The notes under the pieces were generated by a model, which was not told the DNA's origin, ran no database searches, and was given only the letters and a program-made list of their open reading frames with translations. Both the position numbers and the translations under genes were made by a program. From positions 1 through 31,197 of the forward strand of contig USDN01000030.1 of assembly GCA_900553515.1 (NCBI GenBank): a stretch of 31,197 bases of DNA. The letters run 5' to 3'. Position 1 is the first letter of the stretch, and each line of letters opens with the position of its first letter. The stretch is from an uncultured Blautia sp. Lineage in GTDB: Bacteria > Bacillota > Clostridia > Lachnospirales > Lachnospiraceae. Positions 15,727-23,028 of the stretch are shown here, piece after piece.

Positions 15727-16110
15727 ATCTTAACAAGCAGGTACATCTACCTGCAGCCACCTTCTTCAGAAGGCATATCGGGGAATTTTCCATATAAAAT
15801 TAAGAAAGTTATTCAGACATCAAAAAATGATATCTGGATATATATAAGTTATGTTGTTTTTTGGGAGGTTAAAGAAGCCTGACTTCTTTGGTCTTATATA
15901 AAAGAATACGCCGCTTTCTACCCTCTGGCAGGGAGTCTTTAGAGTATAGTTACTCTTCTGGTTATCTTTAAGGTGTCATTCAAAATCAAATTCAATTCTG
16001 TTGTTCTGGTCTGTTGTATCCTGTTATGAGGGAAAGCGAGCGTGATCTATGAGAAATAATATGCGGGGGAGAGCCCCGCCAGGGAATAAAAATAAATGAT
16101 CAATATTTGA
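15727..16110 (+). promoter_or_regulatory. hairpin-rich 5' leader, possible regulatory RNA
   Basis: No protein gene is seen in this stretch. Several local stems follow one another: GCAGGTA/TACCTGC (15738-15755), CCTTCT/AGAAGG (15760-15773), CAGACATCA/TGATATCTG (15814-15836), AAAGAAG/CTTCTTT (15871-15889), CCCT/AGGG (15921-15933), AGAGTA/TACTCT (15941-15956), and a very GC-rich GCGGGG/CCCCGC (16063-16079) close to the sipW ribosome site. It does not match a riboswitch class that I can recognise by eye, including c-di-GMP types. It could be a new regulatory leader or a separate small RNA. Confidence 0.4.
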
Positions 16111-16124
16111 AAGAGGATGGATAA

Positions 16125-16604
16125 ATGAAAAAGGGCAGGTATAGTTCAAAGGCAATGCTGCCGGTCATGGTGCTGATATTATTCATGATCTTTGTTTCGG
16201 CAAGAAGGTTTTCTGTAAATGTGGTTTTGTCAGGTTCCATGGAGCCGGCTTTGGAAACAGGCGGAATCGTGATCGCTGATACACGGAAACGGAATCCGGA
16301 TACAGGAGATATCATTACCTATCGGCTGGGTGACATGAACGTTACACACAGGGTGATCGGAAAAAGAAAGAACAGATACATAACAAAAGGAGATGCAAAT
16401 GACAGAAAAGATCCTGTTATGGTCAAACCGGAACAAATTACCGGTACAGTTGTTCTGGATATTCCTTTTTTAGGATATGCGGCTGTGTTTCTTCAGCAGA
16501 AGTCAGTGTTCTGTCTGCTTGGCATTATGTTCATTCAGGAACTTATTTTGCTTGGTATTCACTGGAAAGGAGAGCGCAGGAACAACTGTGCGAAAAAAAT
16601 ATGA
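16125..16604 (+). CDS. sipW: SipW-type (ER-type) signal peptidase I
   Basis: This is a 159-residue membrane-bound signal peptidase of the archaeal/ER-like S26B class, as in Bacillus SipW. There is an N-terminal membrane helix at about residues 11-26 and a second C-terminal one at about 130-152. The catalytic serine is Ser38 in VLSGSMEP and His75 replaces the usual lysine (NVTHRVIG), giving the Ser-His pair of the class; TKGDAND (87-93) is the conserved late motif. SipW enzymes process TasA/camelysin-type precursors, exactly the type encoded just downstream. The ribosome site is AGAGGATGG. The stop overlaps the next start by 4 nt (ATGA), so the peptidase and its first substrate are translationally coupled. 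Confidence 0.93.
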   Translation: MKKGRYSSKAMLPVMVLILFMIFVSARRFSVNVVLSGSMEPALETGGIVIADTRKRNPDTGDIITYRLGDMNVTHRVIGKRKNRYITKGDANDRKDPVMVKPEQITGTVVLDIPFLGYAAVFLQQKSVFCLLGIMFIQELILLGIHWKGERRNNCAKKI

Positions 16605-17251
16605 AAAAAATAAAAACAAATATGAAAAAAGCGTTTATTTTAGCAGGAGCAATATGTCTTGCAACAGTTGGAGGGATTTCAGCTTATTTAACGGATTACG
16701 ATAAAACAGTCAATCAGTTTACCGTAGGAAAAGTAGATATCCAGCTGGAGGAGCCGGGATGGAAACCAGAGGAGCATACAAAAATAGAGCCGGGAAAAGA
16801 CATTCAGAAGGATCCTCAAATTCGTAATACAGGTGTCAATGATGCTTTTGTATATCTGGAAGTATCAGTTCCTATGGCTGATGTGATTGCTGCAGATCAG
16901 GAGGGAAACCGTCTGGAACAAAAGGTTCAGGAATTATTTTCCTTTACTGCAAAAAACAGCTGGACTAAGCTGGAAACAAAGAGAAAAGCAGATAATGTTG
17001 TATATGTCTATTCATATAATCATATTTTAAAACCAGAAGAAACAACAGAGTCTCTTTTTGATACCATTAAATTCCTGAATATTATTGAAGGGCAGCTGGA
17101 TACACAGCAGCTTGATATGCCGGTTAGAGCATATGCGATCCAGACTTCATATACGGGAGGGGATAAGGGAACAATCCCGGAACAGGCAAAAGCAGCATAT
17201 GAAAAATATGTGAACCAGAATAGAGGTCAGGAAGGTCAGGTGACAGAATGA
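16601..17251 (+). CDS. TasA/camelysin-like secreted fibre protein 1
   Basis: This is a 216-residue secreted protein with a SipW-type signal: basic MKKIKTNMKK, hydrophobic AFILAGAICLATVGG, then ISAYLTDYD with the aromatic/acidic residues typical after the cleavage site in TasA and camelysin, and NQFTVGKVDIQL as the first mature strand. The rest is beta-rich (IRNTGVNDAFVYLEVSVP; MPVRAYAIQTSY), as in the TasA jelly-roll fold. TasA forms extracellular amyloid-like or donor-strand fibres in Bacillus biofilms; fibre formation here is inferred. The start overlaps the sipW stop; ATG 16622 is a second possible start. No ribosome site is evident, which fits coupling. No cell-wall sorting signal is present. 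Confidence 0.85.
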   Translation: MKKIKTNMKKAFILAGAICLATVGGISAYLTDYDKTVNQFTVGKVDIQLEEPGWKPEEHTKIEPGKDIQKDPQIRNTGVNDAFVYLEVSVPMADVIAADQEGNRLEQKVQELFSFTAKNSWTKLETKRKADNVVYVYSYNHILKPEETTESLFDTIKFLNIIEGQLDTQQLDMPVRAYAIQTSYTGGDKGTIPEQAKAAYEKYVNQNRGQEGQVTE

Positions 17252-17284
17252 CTGATATTCGGATAAGAAAAAAGGGGACAGGAA

Positions 17285-17842
17285 ATGAAAAACAGAAGGA
17301 AAGCAGTCGTATATCTGGTTGCTTTAACAATGACTTTATTGGGAATTGGAGGAACTGCAGCATATCTGACTTCTTTTGACAGCAAAGAGAATGTTGTGGC
17401 AGCAGGAAACAATACGACAGGAATAGAGGAAGAGTTTCCGGATCCGACACCTACACCAGTGGAACGTAATCCGGAGTTTACAAAAAAAGTGTGGGTTTCT
17501 AATTATTCTCCAGGTGAGGATGGATTTAATGTGGACTGTTATGTGAGACTTTCCCTTGGTTATTCCAACCATGATATCGGTAAAGCTGTTGTTTTGAAAA
17601 ATTTGGACCGTATTAACTGGATCTTGAAAGAAGACGGATATTATTATTATCGTTATCCTCTGAAAGAAGGGCAATCTACAACACCGCTGTTTACAGGATT
17701 TTATATTGATTTTTCCAGAATGGATAAGACATATCTGAATCAGATATCAGAATTCAGGATTCAGGTTTATGAAGAATCTGTACAGGCAGCAGGCTTTTCT
17801 GATTATCTGAGTGCCTGGAAATATTATCAGGAGCAGATTTGA
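17285..17842 (+). CDS. TasA-like secreted protein 2
   Basis: This is a 185-residue protein with the same type of N-terminus: KNRRK, a hydrophobic stretch (VVYLVALTMTLLGIGG), then TAAYLTSFDSKENVV. A short Pro/Thr-rich linker (PDPTPTPVERNPEF) is followed by a small beta-rich domain (WVSNYSPGEDGFNVDCYVRL to FRIQVYEESVQAAGF). The mature part resembles the strands that follow the signal in SipW-dependent proteins but is shorter than TasA; it could be a minor subunit or assembly factor. The start has AGGGGA upstream. It lies 33 nt after the first TasA-like gene and 16 nt before the third. Confidence 0.75.
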   Translation: MKNRRKAVVYLVALTMTLLGIGGTAAYLTSFDSKENVVAAGNNTTGIEEEFPDPTPTPVERNPEFTKKVWVSNYSPGEDGFNVDCYVRLSLGYSNHDIGKAVVLKNLDRINWILKEDGYYYYRYPLKEGQSTTPLFTGFYIDFSRMDKTYLNQISEFRIQVYEESVQAAGFSDYLSAWKYYQEQI

Positions 17843-17858
17843 AAGGAGCGTGAGGCAG

Positions 17859-19064
17859 ATGAAGAAACTGGCAAAATTTGCAGCAGCTGCAGCGGCAATG
17901 GTATTTCTGGGATTGACAGGTGCGTATGGGTATTTTTCAGACAGCCTGACAGTGACAAATCATATTGCTCTTGGTGATGTGAATATTGGATTGAAGGAAT
18001 ATCAGAAAAAGGGAAGTACAGAGGTGCTATATACGAATCCGAAAACTGTGATCCCGGGAGAAACGATTTCTAAAATACCACGTATCACAAATTTGGCAAA
18101 GCCTTGCTGGGTAAGAGCCAGGATCACTTATAAAAATGATCGGGATCATGTAGATGGATTCCAGGATGAAATGCTTTTAGGAATGTCTGAAGACTGGGTA
18201 AAACGAGGGGAATATTATTATTTTACCAGGATATTAAAAAGAAAAGAGTCTGCTGATCTGTTTCAGGAAGTAACCGTACCGGCTGTGTGGGGGAAAGAAC
18301 ATTCAGGACAGAAGTTAGGAATTGTGATACAGGCAGAAGCTATCCAGGCGGCAAACTTTACTCCGGATTTTTCTGGAATGTCTCCATGGGGGAATCAGAA
18401 AATACAGCTTTGTGTACATGAAGAAGACGGTGCTGCAGCATGCAGAGGCGAAAAGATGAATCTTTCTGTGGAGTTTAACGGAAAGGCTCATAAACTTGTT
18501 TCTGTTCCGGGAGATTTTTTTGTTAATCTTGGAGCCGCCATGCCGGGAGACCACTTTGAAGATGTGGTGGATGTTTCGAACACGACAGAGAAAGAGGCGG
18601 AATTATTTTTTCATACGGCAGTGAAAGGGCAGGACAGCAGTAAGCTGGAACTGCTGAAAGGAATCCAGCTTACGATTTTTATGAATGATAAAAAACTGTA
18701 TAAGGGAACTCTGGATTCTCCTGGTCTGGAAAAAGAACATTCCCTTGGAAGCTTTCAGCCGGGACAGAATGGAAAGCTGAGATTTATACTTAATGTACCG
18801 GCTGAATGGGATAATTCTTATGCTTTGAGAAAGGCAGACGTCCAATGGATCTTTACCGTAAATGAAGAGGAACCAGAAGTGCCGGAAAGAACTCCGCAGG
18901 GAGGAGGATATGAACCTGAGAGGCCTGCCGGAAGAAGATCCCCGGTGAAAACATCAGATGGTCTTGATCCGGAGACGGCAGTTTTTGTTTTCTTCTGTTC
19001 TGGAGCAGCGGCTCTTATTGGTCTGGCATATCTGATATGCAGGAAAGGAGGGCGGAAGGAGTGA
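17859..19064 (+). CDS. TasA-like protein 3 with C-terminal membrane anchor
   Basis: This is a 401-residue protein with three parts. First is a SipW-type signal (KKLAKF, then a hydrophobic alanine-rich stretch, then GAYGYFSDSLTVTNHIALGD) leading into a TasA-like domain to about residue 185 (ITNLAKPCWVRARITYKND). Second is another beta-rich domain at about 200-345 (VNLGAAMPGDHFEDVVDVSN; FILNVPAEW). Third is a Pro/Gly-rich linker, SPVKTSDGLDP, a membrane segment (AVFVFFCSGAAALIGLAYLI) and a basic tail CRKGGRKE. The end looks like a cell-wall sorting signal with a degenerate motif (KTSD instead of the common KTGD), so it may be sortase-linked or simply membrane-anchored. The ATG at 17859 with AAGGAG upstream is preferred to 17811. 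It is a plausible base or anchor of the fibre. The last 4 nt overlap the next start. Confidence 0.8.
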   Translation: MKKLAKFAAAAAAMVFLGLTGAYGYFSDSLTVTNHIALGDVNIGLKEYQKKGSTEVLYTNPKTVIPGETISKIPRITNLAKPCWVRARITYKNDRDHVDGFQDEMLLGMSEDWVKRGEYYYFTRILKRKESADLFQEVTVPAVWGKEHSGQKLGIVIQAEAIQAANFTPDFSGMSPWGNQKIQLCVHEEDGAAACRGEKMNLSVEFNGKAHKLVSVPGDFFVNLGAAMPGDHFEDVVDVSNTTEKEAELFFHTAVKGQDSSKLELLKGIQLTIFMNDKKLYKGTLDSPGLEKEHSLGSFQPGQNGKLRFILNVPAEWDNSYALRKADVQWIFTVNEEEPEVPERTPQGGGYEPERPAGRRSPVKTSDGLDPETAVFVFFCSGAAALIGLAYLICRKGGRKE

Positions 19065-22000
19065 AAAAAACAATAGTAAGCCTGCTGCTTGCAGCAGTAT
19101 TGGGTCTTTCGGCGCCTGGGGCGGAACAAATAGAAAGACAGAATCTGGAAGACAGTACAGAAAACTTTGCAGATGATGATGCGGAAGAGATTTTAGAAGA
19201 GGATATCTTTGTAGACGAAGAACTGGATGAAGATGGAAATATGGATCCGGAGGATGCTCCTGATGCAGAAAATGAGACAGGCTCTCAAGAGGATTCGTCT
19301 CTGCCGCAAGATCTTTCAGATATCATAGCAGATCAGGAAGAAACAGAAATATTGGAAGAATTTACCGGTACTTATTTGACAGAGGACGATGCACAGTTTC
19401 TGTCAGGAGAAACTCCTGAGGAGGAACAGATGATTGAAGAGATTGAAAAAGGACGAGTGATAGGCTTTGCTCCGGCTTCTCTTTCAGCTGTTGGAGAAGA
19501 AGAACTGGAATCTGCGGGATATACGGAGGGAAAAGCATCTGCAGCTCCACTGAAGCCAGGGCGCTATCGTCTGATCTCTACATCAGTGATTGCAAATTGT
19601 GATGAAGTCTGGACATCCAGTTCTGCTATACATGCCAGAGTAAGGTACATAGAATATGTGGATTCTGATGGAAATATAAAAAGAGCACCTCTGTATTGTT
19701 TAAAGGCATCAAAGATGGGAATTGACGACACTGGAGATGCGGGAATCGATCTGAAACCTGAGGCTGTTCGCTTTTTTTCCAATTCAACTATAAAGAAAAT
19801 ACTGTATTTTGGTTATGGAGGACCTGGCGATATCTGTGATGATTATGATCCAAGCTGTTCACATGTAAACTGGTCAAAATGGCAGAACAGATATGTATTT
19901 ACACATCAGGCATTATCCAAGGTATATGCCAATGATGTAAATGGAGCTACACAGTCTCAGATTGAGCATGTAGGGCTGGTGCGTTTTATCAACAAGATCA
20001 AGGGTCTGAAAATTCCAAACAGAAGCGCAGTGAAGATTCGGGCTATGGATAAAAGTGGAAATATGGTGACTGCAAATCCACTAAATATCAATATGATCCT
20101 TTACAGAACCAGACCGTCCTCCGGCTTCAGCTGGCTGGAATCAGAGTTTGAAAAAGGGTTTCAGATTTCTCCTTTATGTTCGGTTGTTGATCAGGGAGAA
20201 ACAGGAAATGGAGTGACTGTCTGGAGAGGAAACAGTGATGTGTGGCAGCTGGCATATTGGACCAGCGAAACGGAAGCAAAAAAGAATCCGGAAAGACCTG
20301 CTGTATTGAAAAAAGGAAGCAGCGTGAAGTTGAAAAACGGATATTGCTTTCGAGTGGTTTACCCCAAAAAGGTTTCAGGTGTCAAATATTTTTCATGGAA
20401 AATGCTGCTTCGGCCGGTTAAATATATTCTGGTAGACGGATCTGTTCAGACGGGAATGGATATCCAGGATTTTGGTGCCTGTGTGTATCAGGGTGACAGA
20501 GGACTTCTGAAATTAAATCTTGTTTTTCAGCCAATGGGAACCATTGCTATGAAAAAGACCTGTTCACAGACAGGACATCCGGTAAAAGGGGCAGTATATT
20601 CTTTATATGCAGCACAGGATTTGTACAGCGGAGGAATACTGATGAACAAAAAAGATACTGTAGTTGCAGAAGAGATGACAAATGAAAACGGACAGATTAT
20701 TTTTAACGATCTGATACCGGGAAACTATTATATTAAAGAAAAAACAGCAGCTCCGGGATATCTGATATCATCAGAAACTGTGCCATGTACAGCTTCAGCA
20801 GGAAAAACAACACCTGTTTATGTGAAAAATGACCCTGATATACAAGGCTCGGTATCTGTAGAGAAAGTAGCAGAGGGAACTGACATCCATTTGTCAGATG
20901 CAGAATTTACACTTTTTACATGGAATAAAGCATCAGGAAGATATGAAAATGGACGCCGGCTGACTTATCAGGCAGATCAGAGAAGATATATGGCTGACGG
21001 TCTGATCTACAGTGAAAATAATCAGGGTAAATATAAGATCATAGAAACAAAGAATCCTGCAGGATATACCGGAAGCTGGAGTCAGGAGTTTGTATTAACA
21101 GAAAACGGGACAAACCGCAGCTTCTTTTACCGTGTAGAGAATACACCGGTGAAGGAACAAAGAGTAGAAATACGAAAGCAGGATTCTGTGACGGGAAGTT
21201 TTCTGCAGGGTGCAGAATTTCGGATTTATGAATGGGATCAGGCGATATATGGCTATCGCCCGGAAGGTAAAATCCTGGAGTATGATGCAGGGACTGAAGT
21301 GTACAGAAGTGAAAAACTGCAGATTACAGACGAAAATCTTGGAAAATACAAAATCCTGGAAACAAAAAATCCTGAAGGCTATCAAGGAAGCTGGAGTCAG
21401 GAAATAAGACTTTCCGATTCGAATGTGCAGCTGCAGTTTTATGTGAAAAATGATCCCATACCGGGAAAATATGGATCTGTTTATATCAGAAAAAAGGATT
21501 CTATAACAGGAGAAGCTCTTTCAGGAGCAGAATTCAAAGCATATGCATGGAGTGAAGCAAAAGGAGCTTATGCAGAAATGGCAGAACGACAAGATTTTAT
21601 TTTCCATAGTGACAGAAATCTTTACGTTTGTTCAGATCTGGAGATCACAGAGGATAATAAGGGCAGATTTTTGATAAAGGAGATGAAAGCTCCGGATGGA
21701 TATCATGGAAACTGGGAAAAGGAAATCGTTCTTGAAAGAGATGGTCAGATTCTGGAATTAGAAGCAGTAAATGAACCAGAACAACTTCCATTTGGTCAGA
21801 TCACAGTGATAAAAAAGATAAAAGAAGAAGAAATTACCTGGGCGCATGGAAATCCTGCCTTTTCTTTTGTGATAACAGGAAATGACAGTTATGGAATGCA
21901 GAGAAGATATGAAGAGACAATTGTGTATACGCCGGGAGGGTATACAAGAGATGGAAATGGAAATGCAGTTCTGTCCGTAACTGTTACAGGGGTTCCTCTG

Positions 22001-22282
22001 GGAAATTATCAAATATATGAAAAGCAGGTTCTTCGCTATTATCTGGAAAGAGCAGAAGCCGGTACCTCTAATGTAAGTATCATAAATACAGGAAGCCCCC
22101 AATATGGAAGCTGCCCTCGGGATATTGCTTATGGAACAGCAGCTCTCAGTACAGAAAACAGAAATGCGTCTCTTACATTTTATAACCGTAAAAAACGTTA
22201 TGATGGATATTCTCATAATAATTTTGTAGAAAATATGGTTCCAATCATAAAAAACAGTGAGGGATCGACTATCACAGACTAG
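19061..22282 (+). CDS. thioester-domain, SpaA-repeat surface adhesin
   Basis: This is a 1073-residue secreted protein. Residues 1-25 form a Sec signal (KKTIVSLLLAAVLGLSAPGA). Residues 25-125 are extremely rich in Asp and Glu. A thioester-type domain spans about 150-470: APLYCLKAS holds Cys213 and FTHQALSKVY holds Gln283, the pair expected to form an internal Cys-Gln thioester that bonds to host amines. Four SpaA/prealbumin-like domains follow at about 490-595, 596-700, 701-802 and 803-905; repeats 2-4 share an AEF-x4-W segment and an ETKNPxGYxGSW-like segment, and a Lys/Glu pattern suited to isopeptide bonds. A last beta-rich domain begins at GQITVIKKIKEEEITWAHGN. No LPXTG motif and no C-terminal membrane helix are present. 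The GTG start overlaps the previous stop and has AAGGAGG 9 nt upstream. Confidence 0.87.
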   Translation: MKKTIVSLLLAAVLGLSAPGAEQIERQNLEDSTENFADDDAEEILEEDIFVDEELDEDGNMDPEDAPDAENETGSQEDSSLPQDLSDIIADQEETEILEEFTGTYLTEDDAQFLSGETPEEEQMIEEIEKGRVIGFAPASLSAVGEEELESAGYTEGKASAAPLKPGRYRLISTSVIANCDEVWTSSSAIHARVRYIEYVDSDGNIKRAPLYCLKASKMGIDDTGDAGIDLKPEAVRFFSNSTIKKILYFGYGGPGDICDDYDPSCSHVNWSKWQNRYVFTHQALSKVYANDVNGATQSQIEHVGLVRFINKIKGLKIPNRSAVKIRAMDKSGNMVTANPLNINMILYRTRPSSGFSWLESEFEKGFQISPLCSVVDQGETGNGVTVWRGNSDVWQLAYWTSETEAKKNPERPAVLKKGSSVKLKNGYCFRVVYPKKVSGVKYFSWKMLLRPVKYILVDGSVQTGMDIQDFGACVYQGDRGLLKLNLVFQPMGTIAMKKTCSQTGHPVKGAVYSLYAAQDLYSGGILMNKKDTVVAEEMTNENGQIIFNDLIPGNYYIKEKTAAPGYLISSETVPCTASAGKTTPVYVKNDPDIQGSVSVEKVAEGTDIHLSDAEFTLFTWNKASGRYENGRRLTYQADQRRYMADGLIYSENNQGKYKIIETKNPAGYTGSWSQEFVLTENGTNRSFFYRVENTPVKEQRVEIRKQDSVTGSFLQGAEFRIYEWDQAIYGYRPEGKILEYDAGTEVYRSEKLQITDENLGKYKILETKNPEGYQGSWSQEIRLSDSNVQLQFYVKNDPIPGKYGSVYIRKKDSITGEALSGAEFKAYAWSEAKGAYAEMAERQDFIFHSDRNLYVCSDLEITEDNKGRFLIKEMKAPDGYHGNWEKEIVLERDGQILELEAVNEPEQLPFGQITVIKKIKEEEITWAHGNPAFSFVITGNDSYGMQRRYEETIVYTPGGYTRDGNGNAVLSVTVTGVPLGNYQIYEKQVLRYYLERAEAGTSNVSIINTGSPQYGSCPRDIAYGTAALSTENRNASLTFYNRKKRYDGYSHNNFVENMVPIIKNSEGSTITD

Positions 22283-22305
22283 TATAATGAATATAGAGGA
22301 AACTT

Positions 22306-22342
22306 AAAAAAGAGTCTCCGTTATTACGGAAACCCTTGGTTT
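22306..22342. terminator. bidirectional terminator between the adhesin gene and tRNA-Pro
   Basis: GAGTCTCCG and CGGAAACCC pair over 9 bp with two G-U or mismatch-tolerant positions around a TTATTA loop. The plus strand continues TTGGTTTT, and the A-run before the stem gives TTTTTT on the minus strand, so it suits the convergent tRNA best. Confidence 0.75.
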
Positions 22343-22353
22343 TAAAGGAAAAA

Positions 22354-22427
22354 TCGGGGCAACAGGATTTGAACCTGCGACCTCGCGGCCCCCAGCCGCG
22401 CGCGCTACCAAGCTACGCCATACCCCG
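22354..22427 (-). tRNA. tRNA-Pro (anticodon GGG)
   Basis: The minus strand folds as a 74-nt cloverleaf: 7-bp acceptor (CGGGGTA with TGCCCCG), D arm GCGT/GCGC with a GG-containing loop, anticodon arm CGCGG-CTGGGGG-CCGCG, T arm GCAGG-TTCAAAT-CCTGT, discriminator A. The anticodon is GGG at 22393-22391. CCA is not encoded. Confidence 0.95.
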
Positions 22428-22436
22428 GTAGAGACT

Positions 22437-22465
22437 ATTATAACAAAGTGTGTATGATTTTGCAA
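22437..22465 (-). promoter_or_regulatory. promoter of tRNA-Pro
   Basis: On the minus strand TTGCAA (22465-22460) and a perfect TATAAT (22442-22437) are 17 bp apart, about 10 bp before the first tRNA base. Confidence 0.8.
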
Positions 22466-22556
22466 TAATTTTTTTCATATATGCTGTTCTGAAAACTTTT
22501 AACTTTTTCTGTTATTTTATAAAATTGAAAAGGTATAATCTGCTGCTATTTTTTTC

Positions 22557-22585
22557 TTGACAAAGACCCGGTATCGTGTTAGTCT
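22557..22585 (+). promoter_or_regulatory. promoter of the leuA T-box transcript
   Basis: A perfect TTGACA (22557-22562) and an extended but weak -10 (TGtTAGTCT, hexamer at 22580-22585) are 17 bp apart. Transcription should start near 22592, at the beginning of the T-box leader. Confidence 0.65.
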
Positions 22586-22591
22586 ATACCC

Positions 22592-22906
22592 AACTAATAA
22601 TTTAATACATAAATGCGTTGATAAGGAACAGTACATAAGGACTGGAGCCCAGAGAACTGTCGGATGGTGGGAGACAGTGGAAGGAAATTATGGAACTCGC
22701 CTTGGAGCATCTGCCTGAACTTCCTGGTGAAAAGTAGGTGCAGACGGCAGCCACCGTTATAAGGAAAGGGTATAAGAATTTTCTGTGTTGGCTTACAGAT
22801 ATTCCGTATCCGCTGAGTGTATGAAGTTATTCATAAAAAAGAGTGGTACCGCGAAGGAATAAATCTTTCGTCTCTTATAAAATAGTTAAGAGACGGAAGA
22901 TTTTTT
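22592..22906 (+). promoter_or_regulatory. T-box leader (leucine, CUC specifier) with terminator
   Basis: The classic T-box sequence TGGTACCGCG is at 22844-22853. Upstream is a long stem I region with the AGAGA element, a GGAAGGAAA segment and a probable specifier CTC at 22696-22698, coding for leucine. The terminator arms TCTTTCGTCTCTTA (22864-22877) and TAAGAGACGGAAGA (22887-22900) are followed by TTTTTT. Uncharged tRNA-Leu would favour the antiterminator and turn leuA on. The leader controls leuA alone. Confidence 0.93.
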
Positions 22907-22952
22907 ATTTACCAGGAAAGCTGGTACAGAATGTAGTACTTTTCTGGTAAAT
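22907..22952. repeat. second long hairpin between the T-box terminator and leuA
   Basis: ATTTACCAGGAAAG and CTTTTCTGGTAAAT form a 14-bp stem with one wobble around an 18-nt loop. It begins right after the T-tract of the T-box terminator and is not followed by T residues, so it is not a terminator. A role as an mRNA processing or stability element is possible. A shorter stem (TCCTGA/TCAGGGA) follows at 22976-22993. Confidence 0.6.
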
Positions 22953-23028
22953 AAAAACGCTCCGCGGGGATTTTCCTGATATATCCTCAGGGAGACAATC
23001 AAACGTATAAGAAATCGGAGGGAAAGAA

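Noticed and set aside
16049..16099. 16-codon small frame (MRNNMRGRAPPGNKNK) in the sipW leader
   Set aside because: No well-spaced ribosome site, and the sequence is explained by a GC-rich hairpin; kept only as a possibility.
15727..16110. c-di-GMP riboswitch before the biofilm-type operon
   Set aside because: The conserved GEMM core elements are not visible, so I do not name a class.
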